Below are positions 57,415 through 64,000 of a DNA stretch of 64,000 bases, in pieces. The position numbers and the translations under genes are program-made. Position 1 is the first letter of the stretch. The number at the start of each line of letters is the position of its first letter. The notes under the pieces were generated by a model that worked only from the letters and a program-made list of their open reading frames with translations, did no database searches and had not been told where the DNA came from. This DNA comes from Sporosarcina psychrophila (GTDB taxonomy: Bacteria; Bacillota; Bacilli; Bacillales_A; Planococcaceae): contig NZ_CP014616.1 in assembly GCF_001590685.1 (NCBI RefSeq), positions 552,501 through 616,500 on the forward strand. Reading direction: 5' to 3'.

Positions 57415-57828
57415 TTATTCTTGCGAAAAATAATTAAAATTAATTTCTTCAAAAATAGGAAGCAGTACATAGTTTTTTAAAATCGTCAATATTTCTTGCA
57501 CATATTTCCGAATCACGAGCATGTCATAAGGGAAATCAAAAACAAATTCTTCTTCCACAAATAAAGTGTTCATGAAATAAAAGTAATTGTGTTTCATGCC
57601 TAATAAGTCATCGTTAAAACGTAATATATCTTGATGGGAAGTATCTGATAGTTCGCAGTTAGGAATTAAATAAATTGCTACATGATTTCCCTTACTAGAA
57701 GCTGTTTGAAGGTGTTCATCATGAAGTAATAAGTAGGGGGTTTTGTTATCATCACTCACGACTACTTGAAAAAAATCGAAATCACGTAATCGTAATAAAC
57801 GTTTAAATCTAGTGTTTAATGGCCTCAT
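57415..57828 (-). CDS. hypothetical protein (137 aa)
   Basis: Starts MRPLNTRFKRLLRLRDFDFF and includes DDNKTPYLLLHDEHLQTASS and FNDDLLGMKHNYFYFMNTLF. No membrane segment or signal peptide. Compositionally normal for a soluble alpha/beta protein. No domain recognised. It stands alone, upstream of and divergent from the PepSY-SLH gene. Confidence 0.6.
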   Translation of the reverse strand: MRPLNTRFKRLLRLRDFDFFQVVVSDDNKTPYLLLHDEHLQTASSKGNHVAIYLIPNCELSDTSHQDILRFNDDLLGMKHNYFYFMNTLFVEEEFVFDFPYDMLVIRKYVQEILTILKNYVLLPIFEEINFNYFSQE

Positions 57829-58118
57829 TTTTCTTTCCGATACTACATTTGTGACCTACAAAATTATAGAGGTTTTTTATAAATGGAAAAAAGGGTGATA
57901 AATTGATAGGGAAATTAGTATGTTTCCTCTGCCACAATCATAACATCAATAGAATTTTCTACAATTACCAATAGGATAGGTACAGAGTGATTTTCCATTT
58001 TATTAGAAATAAGGCGGAACGAGTATCTACATAACGAGTATATTTAAAAATCTCTTGTTCACAATTCGCTGAATCTATTGTACAATTTATAGACTACTAA
58101 TTTTGGAGGGAAATTTTG

Positions 58119-60347
58119 GTGAAATTTAAAAAAATTGGGGTCATATTAAGCTCTTCTGCTTTAACATTTGGGATGTTCGCGTCTGTTGCCAATGCTTCAA
58201 CCACAACGATTGGACAACCTGAAAAAGTACAAATTCAAGTTGCTTCAACAGAAACAGTTTTTTCGAAAAATGATTTAATTAAGAGGTTTCGTGCTTTGTT
58301 TCCCAATCAGTTCGACTTTTTATCGAATAGTGATTTTCGTGTGGAAAATAGTTTCTTTTATCCTGAAGATGATACGTTACGTTATGGCCTATCCTTCTTT
58401 AAGACAATTGATGGTAAGCAAGTAAATGGTAATATTGGATTTGTTGGAGAGAATTTAGAAATTGAGCAATTTTATTATCAACCTTCTAATGAAGCAGAAG
58501 CTTTATTTCCCGCCAAGGTCTCAAAAGAGGAGGCTAAGAAAATAGCCACTGATTTTATCAAGAATATTCTGGGTGGAGATGATTTTCAATTAGAAACGGA
58601 TGTCTATAACTATTATCCAAATCAAATATTAACTGAACCAATACGTTACTCATTCTCTTTTGCCCGGACGGAAAATCAAGTATCCATTTCTAATCAAACA
58701 ATAGGAGTATCTGTTCTTGGCAATGGTGAAGTTGTTAGTTTTCACAGAAATCCTGTGGAGTTGGAAACGTCTACCTTTGATGATCTAAAACAAGTACTTG
58801 ATAAAAATGAAGTTTTAAAGAAAGTAAAAGAAAATCTTGCCGTAGATTTGCAATATCATATTGATACGGATTATCGAACGGGTGATCGCCAAGTTCAGCT
58901 TGTTTACCAGCCAACAACAAAATTACAGGGGGTTAACGCACTATCAGGTAAGTGGTTGACTACAGACGGGTACTCAGCGGACTTCCCAGGGAAAACAAAA
59001 ATCGAAAAAATTACAGCTGATTCACTACCGGCAAAACAGAATGGAATTACTTTAGAAGAAGCAAAGAAAATTGCTGAACAATTACTTGCCATAAAATCAG
59101 ATAAGGTTAAGTTAAATATTCAATCTATCGATGAAATAGAAAACCAAAACGGACAGGCAGTTATTAGCATTCAGTATATGTATGAATATGCGAGTGGTGG
59201 AACTGGAACGAATTTGGAATTAGATAAAAATACGGGCGAGATTATTCAATATAGTGATATAAAAAGTGGAATGCTAGAACGGATTGAAGATAAACCTGAG
59301 AAAGAGAAAACGCTGTCTCAGAAGGAAGCCCTCACTCAAGCAGTGAAATATATTAAGGAATGGGCTCCGTCTAATGCACATCACTATGCTATGCCTATAG
59401 AGGAATCACACTTTGAAGATAGACAAGGTGCTTATTACTTTTCTTTCCCGAGAATTGTAAATGGGATTACAGTGATAGGGGATCAAATTGGTGTAAGTAT
59501 AGCCAGTGATGGTTCTTTAAACAGCCTTAATGTCAATTATCAAGAGATGGAAAAATGGCCATCAATTGATGAAGTTATTTCTGAAGAAGACGCAATTGCT
59601 ACCTTGAAAGAGGCACTAAGCCTAAAACTTAATTATATGAAACAAGAGAACAACAAAGATAATCATCACTATGATTTAGTCTATTCACCTGTTTTTAATG
59701 ATGCAGACCTTAGTTTTTTAAATGCTAAGACGGGAGAATGGGGTAGCTTGTATGGTGGCGGAAATTCAACCGTCATTTCACATCCTTGGGCAGAAGAGGA
59801 ACTTAATTATCTTATTAATGCCAAAATATTAGATATTAAAGATACTAAAAACTTTAATGGTGATGCCTCTGTATCAAAAGGGGAAGCGATAAAAATCATC
59901 ATGAATTCACTTACTTATATTTATTACGGCAGGGATTATGGAGGTAACGAAAATACGAATCAGACTTTTGATAATATAGATGCCAAACACCCCCTCTATC
60001 AATCGGTCGAACGTGCCGTTGAAATGGGCATTATTAAAGGAGACAGTCAGAGCTTTGACATGGATGCACCCGTCAAAAGAGAAGAATTGGCAGCTTGGTA
60101 TATACGCGCTCTAGGTCTTGAGCAAGCAGCTAAGCAAAGCAGTATTTATAAACTTGATATTGTTGATGCAAATAAGGTGCAAAAAGAATACACAGGCTAT
60201 GTAGCTTTGGCAACATCACTGGGATTATTAAAGACTGACCAAAATCACTTTAACCCTGAACGAGAAGCGACGTATGCCGAGTTAGCAGTTTCAATTATTA
60301 AGCTAGCCCGAGAAATAACTGAAAAAGGCAGGGGCCTGAATTATTGA
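58119..60347 (+). CDS. surface protein with YcdB/PepSY repeats and SLH domains
   Basis: A secreted protein of about 742 residues. A signal peptide is cleaved near ANAS (residues 25-28). Four PepSY/YcdB-like repeats follow, recognisable by SKEEAKKIATDFIK, TLEEAKKIAEQLLA, SQKEALTQAVKYIK and SEEDAIATLKEALS. The C-terminus (about 560-735) has three SLH domains (ELNYLINAKILDI, HPLYQSVERAVEMGIIKGDS, GYVALATSLGLLKTD), which bind pyruvylated wall polymer. PepSY domains are often thought to inhibit or modulate proteases. GTG 58119 and TTG 58116 are both possible starts after GGAGGG. Confidence 0.88.
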   Translation: MKFKKIGVILSSSALTFGMFASVANASTTTIGQPEKVQIQVASTETVFSKNDLIKRFRALFPNQFDFLSNSDFRVENSFFYPEDDTLRYGLSFFKTIDGKQVNGNIGFVGENLEIEQFYYQPSNEAEALFPAKVSKEEAKKIATDFIKNILGGDDFQLETDVYNYYPNQILTEPIRYSFSFARTENQVSISNQTIGVSVLGNGEVVSFHRNPVELETSTFDDLKQVLDKNEVLKKVKENLAVDLQYHIDTDYRTGDRQVQLVYQPTTKLQGVNALSGKWLTTDGYSADFPGKTKIEKITADSLPAKQNGITLEEAKKIAEQLLAIKSDKVKLNIQSIDEIENQNGQAVISIQYMYEYASGGTGTNLELDKNTGEIIQYSDIKSGMLERIEDKPEKEKTLSQKEALTQAVKYIKEWAPSNAHHYAMPIEESHFEDRQGAYYFSFPRIVNGITVIGDQIGVSIASDGSLNSLNVNYQEMEKWPSIDEVISEEDAIATLKEALSLKLNYMKQENNKDNHHYDLVYSPVFNDADLSFLNAKTGEWGSLYGGGNSTVISHPWAEEELNYLINAKILDIKDTKNFNGDASVSKGEAIKIIMNSLTYIYYGRDYGGNENTNQTFDNIDAKHPLYQSVERAVEMGIIKGDSQSFDMDAPVKREELAAWYIRALGLEQAAKQSSIYKLDIVDANKVQKEYTGYVALATSLGLLKTDQNHFNPEREATYAELAVSIIKLAREITEKGRGLNY

Positions 60348-60370
60348 AATGTAAGGATATAACTATTTAA

Positions 60371-60412
60371 TAACCCTCCGCCGTATGAGAACTCAAACGG
60401 TGGGGGGGTTTA
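60371..60412 (+). terminator. terminator after the SLH protein gene
   Basis: Stem AACCCTCCGCCGT / ACGGTGGGGGGGTT with some wobble. Confidence 0.75.
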
Positions 60413-60902
60413 GTTTGTCTAATCTATTACCAATTTCTTCAGTTGGTAACACCTGTTTTAAATGAATGTATAACACCGATTACGGATTATCACCGACTAA
60501 AATCGTAGCAATCATCGTATTGGTTACTCCCCTAACTATGGAAATACTATTATCATTCTGATTTGCCAACATCGATGGAAGAAAGCCTTTATCTATCAAT
60601 TTTTTAGATGGCTACAAGGTCAATCGTGATCATATTCCTTATTAAAAAGAGATCCTACCTTTAATTTGCAAAGGTAGGATCGTTTTTTTTGCTTCAACTA
60701 TTATCGAAAGCGTAAAAATCAATTGCTTGATCCATTAAGGCTATAAACTATTTGACTTTCGTCGCATAATCGCTCTTTGGATCGGATTTTTAGTGTATTT
60801 ATATTCTGATGGAAATAAAAACCCCTTTACATTGTTGAAATGAAAGGGGCTACAGAAAAAATTGTACTCTTTCTTTTGACCTTATTTTCTACGGTCAGTT
60901 GT
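60413..60902. other. intergenic region with hairpins only
   Basis: No gene is recognised. A perfect stem GATCCTACCTTT / AAAGGTAGGATC with eight T follows at 60651-60690, and AAACCCCTTT / AAAGGGGCT near 60820-60851 is a likely terminator for the minus-strand gene to the right. A transcript ending at 60690 without a visible gene might be a small RNA or a remnant. Confidence 0.5.
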
Positions 60903-61574
60903 TTACGAAATAGTTATACCAGCACTTGCAGTACCTATAACAGTAGCGGCCAAAGGAGCACCAGATACTGAGAATACCATTAGCAATCGATCGCCTACCG
61001 ATACCGGTACGGGTGCGAAACTCGCTGATCCACTAAGTGTAGTGCCTACTGTCAAGAGATTTGTTAGAGTTGGGGCTAAATTCACGCTTATACCTGTTGG
61101 ACTGAAGGTATTACTTCCAGCAGGTGCGCGATAGACTTGTGCATTGACAGTTGCAGTTGTTGCAATACTCAATGCAGTAGTTATTGTGTAAGCAGCGGAA
61201 ATAGCCGTTATGCTACCTGCCCGTGGAACTGAAAAGGCTTCATTTATCAAACCTGTCAAGTCTATCGTGGTGCCAAGAACGACAGGGCTCGGAATGGCAG
61301 TGCCAAATCCAATGAAAAAGGGGATACCAGCTAATCCACCTACGAGAGAAGTCAATGCAACAGGTACTAGTCCAGAAGCGAATGGGATAATCGAACCAGT
61401 GTTGGCTGTTGGGATTATACAAGCTGCATCAATAGCTCTGAATGGTCCCAAATTACAATTGACGTGCCCAGTATCGACACGGAAGCAACCAGAACTTCCG
61501 TGACGAGATCCACCAGATCCACCAGATCCACCACATCCACTACATCCATGAAGTTTAAAATTATTAGAATTCAT
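60903..61574 (-). CDS. BclB/BclA-C-terminal-like spore surface protein
   Basis: A 223-residue protein. The N-terminal Cys/Gly-rich segment (HGCSGCGGSGGSGGSRHG) is followed by a hydrophobic beta-rich domain with SIIPFASGLVPVALTSLVGG and LAGIPFFIGFGTA, a pattern found in exosporium-leader BclB-type glycoproteins, and FAPVPVSVGDRLLMVFSVSG near the end. Unlike BclA it has no Gly-X-Y collagen array. ATG 61574 follows GAAAGGAGG; the upstream extension is rejected. It is probably deposited on the spore exterior. Confidence 0.75.
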   Translation of the reverse strand: MNSNNFKLHGCSGCGGSGGSGGSRHGSSGCFRVDTGHVNCNLGPFRAIDAACIIPTANTGSIIPFASGLVPVALTSLVGGLAGIPFFIGFGTAIPSPVVLGTTIDLTGLINEAFSVPRAGSITAISAAYTITTALSIATTATVNAQVYRAPAGSNTFSPTGISVNLAPTLTNLLTVGTTLSGSASFAPVPVSVGDRLLMVFSVSGAPLAATVIGTASAGITIS

Positions 61575-61753
61575 TTTAACACCTCCTTTCTTTGTTATCC
61601 TATTCAAAACAATTGCAGGGCGGACGGGCAATTAACTAATCGTTAATAATAGTTTTTAACTCATCCTAGCGTAATGTAGATTATTTGGATCAACTGTGTA
61701 GCTTTCGAAGCGCTACAGCTAGCTAAATTCCGCTGACCTTCTTACTAGATTTA

Positions 61754-61794
61754 AAAAAATAGCCATTCTGACACTAAGTCAGAATGGCTATTTT
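61754..61794. terminator. terminator downstream of the coiled-coil protein gene
   Basis: A perfect stem AAAATAGCCATTCTGAC / GTCAGAATGGCTATTTT. The rest of 61575-61864 holds no gene. Confidence 0.85.
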
Positions 61795-61864
61795 AAATGG
61801 GGTATATAATATGCCGAATACAGGAAATTAATCTGACTAGCAATTATTTTTCAGTAGCTCTAAA

Positions 61865-62899
61865 TTATTGCTTCTTCCGAAAAATATTGAACAGCGATAA
61901 TGTTTCTTTGTTTTTATGTTGTTGTCGTTTCATTTCATTCGAAATTTCAATTGGGGCTTTGTCCTCCTCAATTGTAGTTGCATTATGCACTTCCTCAGGT
62001 TCCGGCGTTACCGTTTCGATAATCTTCGGCTCGCTAGCCGTGAGTAACATATCAGGATCCGGCATCACTGTTTCATTAATTTCAAGCTCGCTAGTCGTGA
62101 GTATGGAAGCCGGATTCGGTGTCACTGATTCGTTAATTTCCGGCTCGCTGGTTGTTACTAACAAAGCCGGATCTGAATTCTCGTTTACGTTCATTGGAAT
62201 CGCTTGTTGTTTCACAACGTTAGTCAGATGAATGGTCAATGGCCTATTTACATTTTTGTACAGCCTATTATGGATTTGCCCAGTATGAATGCCAGTATAC
62301 GGAAAACTTTGCTTACCGAATTGCTGCTCTGCTGGATATTCCTTTTGAATATCCATACTTACTATAGGCGTTGTATCACTCGAAACTTCTTGGATGTTAT
62401 TAGCGTTTCCTACCAGATTTTGCAGTTGCCTATAAGATGGTGGGCGATTAGATTTTCTCATGGAAGTATTAGATGTAGTTTCTTCTATATGGACCTCTTC
62501 TTTATTATTGGCAATACTTATAGATCTTGCTACATCAACTGGAGAAATTACTTTTTCTATAAGATCCTTGCTACCATCTTTTATTAATTTATTCTTGACT
62601 ACGGAAAAGTCTTGATTCAACTCCTCGATTGTTTGATTAAGGGAGTCCATTTGTACTGAAAAACTTTTAATTTGTTGCTCATACTCCTCCAGTTGTAAAC
62701 TTTGCTTTTCATTCATTAGTTCCATTACACCTTCTAATTTTGAGACTTTTGTTTTGAAACCATTCGCTTCTATCTTCAAGGCTAGATAATCGTCAACCGA
62801 ATTCCCAATTTTTAATGTGGTTAGGGTATCTTTGTAAGTCGCAATTTTCTGCTTTAATTTTTCAATGTCCTCAGCGGAGTATAACTTAGAGTCTCCCAT
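61865..62899 (-). CDS. coiled-coil protein with acidic degenerate repeats
   Basis: A 344-residue soluble protein. A long coiled coil fills residues 10-110 (EDIEKLKQKIATYKDTLTTL, EEYEQQIKSFSVQMDSLNQT). A polar linker follows, and then three degenerate 19-20-residue repeats near residues 245-305 (ALLVTTSEPEINESVTPNP, SILTTSELEINETVMPDP, MLLTASEPKIIETVTPEP). The basic end is SLFNIFRKKQ. ATG 62899 is preferred to TTG 62902. It sits between two probable spore-surface genes, so a spore structural role is an inference. Confidence 0.65.
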   Translation of the reverse strand: MGDSKLYSAEDIEKLKQKIATYKDTLTTLKIGNSVDDYLALKIEANGFKTKVSKLEGVMELMNEKQSLQLEEYEQQIKSFSVQMDSLNQTIEELNQDFSVVKNKLIKDGSKDLIEKVISPVDVARSISIANNKEEVHIEETTSNTSMRKSNRPPSYRQLQNLVGNANNIQEVSSDTTPIVSMDIQKEYPAEQQFGKQSFPYTGIHTGQIHNRLYKNVNRPLTIHLTNVVKQQAIPMNVNENSDPALLVTTSEPEINESVTPNPASILTTSELEINETVMPDPDMLLTASEPKIIETVTPEPEEVHNATTIEEDKAPIEISNEMKRQQHKNKETLSLFNIFRKKQ

Positions 62900-63222
62900 C
62901 AATTTTCACCCCTTTGCAGTACATTACTATTCTATTAATGATGTTTTCATTGCGTGACAAATTGTTTCCTGTTAGACGTGAATTTACTCAGTGATAAATT
63001 ATTTGTCACTTTCAGCCTCGGTTCTATATATGATGAAGAAATGGATTCTCAGGGGACGATATCCTTTCTGAACTACTAAATTAGTATTAATTACTTCCTT
63101 CCTCCATCCTTTATGTGTCTAAGTTAATAAATATCTCGATAAATCATTTCTTTGCCCATACACTGATTTTTCCACATCATATGCTACGAACGAAAGATAA
63201 AAAATTTGGAGGTGTCTGCAAC
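62900..63222. other. divergent intergenic region between spore-type genes
   Basis: About 320 bases with no gene. It must hold promoters for the coiled-coil gene (minus) and the Cys-rich coat gene (plus). I could not fix sporulation sigma-factor boxes with confidence. Confidence 0.4.
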
Positions 63223-63906
63223 ATGCAAGGAAAAGATCATTGTGATGGGAAAGAACTAATTTGTATAAATGTCGACAAGGTGTACGACTGGATTGTGAAA
63301 GAAAATTCGTTTGATTTTGCACTTCCAACGGGACCAATTGCTTTTACTCCAACGGGTTCAGTACCAACTTCAGCAACTGCAGGACTGCTTACTGGTGCGA
63401 CAGTTACATGTGAAGTGAGCCCTGCTATGGCGTTTCCAATCGAGATTCTAAGTCGTGAGAATCGCCCGTTTTGTATTGATGGAAAGACTGTTCTTCTTCA
63501 ACAGCTTCACATTCGTAAGAACTTTGTGGTAACAATTGTCGTGACTTTAACAAACGGAACGGTGCTGAGAAGTGCGGCTATTCCGCTTACCCGTTGTGAA
63601 CAAGTTACCTTATGTGCACCTGAAGGAACAGACGTTGTAATTACGTATACGGATCTAGACTGTTTCGTGTGTTCTCCTGGGACACTCACTGTACCAACGG
63701 GTACTGCTGCTGGTTCAATCGTAATTACTGGCTTAAATCTCTCTGTAGCTACTTGCCAAAGCATTCAATCGACATTCCCGGTAACTGTTGAATTTTTAGC
63801 TGATTACTGTGAACCAAGAGATGATTTACCAACTGCGTGCCCTCCACCATTGCGCCCGCAACAATGCTCTGTTGTTTTCCCTGATACCGGACATTGCTGC
63901 CACTAA
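63223..63906 (+). CDS. Cys-rich morphogenetic spore coat-like protein
   Basis: A 227-residue protein starting MQGKDHCDGKELICINVDKV followed by YDWIVKENSFDF. Cys residues recur along the length, and the end is CPPPLRPQQCSVVFPDTGHCCH. The pattern (ELICI..KVYDW near the start, LCAPEGTDV, an ITGLNLSVATCQSIQ-like late segment, ADYCEPRDDLPTACP) resembles the spore coat family that I remember as BMQ_0737-like. ATG 63223 follows GGAGGTG; the longer frame from 63115 is rejected. Disulfide cross-linking into the coat is an inference. Confidence 0.65.
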   Translation: MQGKDHCDGKELICINVDKVYDWIVKENSFDFALPTGPIAFTPTGSVPTSATAGLLTGATVTCEVSPAMAFPIEILSRENRPFCIDGKTVLLQQLHIRKNFVVTIVVTLTNGTVLRSAAIPLTRCEQVTLCAPEGTDVVITYTDLDCFVCSPGTLTVPTGTAAGSIVITGLNLSVATCQSIQSTFPVTVEFLADYCEPRDDLPTACPPPLRPQQCSVVFPDTGHCCH

Positions 63907-63948
63907 TGTCGGCTAATGGTGATAACGAGTAAGCCTCAAACATATAAT

Positions 63949-63978
63949 GAAGGGAGGATATTCCTCCCTTCATTTTTT
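63949..63978 (+). terminator. terminator after the coat protein gene
   Basis: A perfect stem GAAGGGAGGA / TCCTCCCTTC with a three-base loop, then seven T. Confidence 0.92.
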
Positions 63979-64000
63979 TGTAACGTCAAAAAATATAAGC

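Overview
The window looks like a low-GC Gram-positive, spore-forming chromosome of the order Bacillales, probably Planococcaceae such as Sporosarcina. That placement is an inference from three things: the gene order tsaE-tsaB-rimI-tsaD / ydiF / rex-tatA-tatC / ydiL / groES-groEL, which closely follows Bacillus subtilis; the spore-surface genes at the right end; and the AGGAGG-type ribosome sites with many TTG and GTG starts. No taxonomic search was possible.

Layout. 1-1.9 kb: the 3' end of a 23S rRNA, then 5S and tRNA-Asp, then a second, duplicated 5S plus tRNA-Asp that carries a decayed scrap of the 23S tail. 2.1-11.9 kb: conserved core genes (t6A tRNA modification, an ABC-F ATPase, the redox regulator Rex, a Tat translocon, a CPBP protease, and CIRCE-controlled groES-groEL). 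A cluster of DnaA boxes lies between tsaD and ydiF. 11.9-49 kb: a large accessory region built at the 3' end of groEL. Four copies or relics of the groEL tail (about 11.9, 28.6, 46.56 and 49.0 kb) record repeated insertions.

The first island (12-28 kb) is a catabolic block: a URO-D-type methyltransferase-like protein, a gamma-lyase-family PLP enzyme, an M20 amidohydrolase, an M24 Xaa-Pro peptidase, a complete oligopeptide ABC transporter, a GntR/FCD regulator and a polytopic permease. It is dotted with dead IS4, IS3 and MFS genes. The second element (28.62-46.56 kb) is bounded by a 17-bp direct repeat identical to the groEL end and by matching 19-bp arm repeats. It carries two related tyrosine integrases, an excisionase-like protein, a tandem pair of large serine recombinases with a train of tiny ORFs, and a three-gene operon: an MBL-fold protein, a 1947-residue trypsin-like protease-STAND ATPase, and an 81-residue protein. 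This architecture matches type 1 AVAST (Avs1) antiphage systems and is the most striking content of the window.

46.6-64 kb: an acidic, tandem-repeat secreted protein; a PadR regulator with a heterodimeric ABC exporter whose two genes meet at an 11-G tract; a HELGH metallopeptidase-like protein; a KGG-repeat stress protein; a DUF421 membrane protein; a fossil integration site; a PepSY/YcdB-like protein with SLH domains; and a group of probable spore-surface proteins (BclB-like, coiled-coil repeat, Cys-rich coat protein).

Product names come from reading motifs by eye; no database search was run. Start codons were moved from the longest open frame where a ribosome-binding site or overlap argued for it, and this is noted in each entry.
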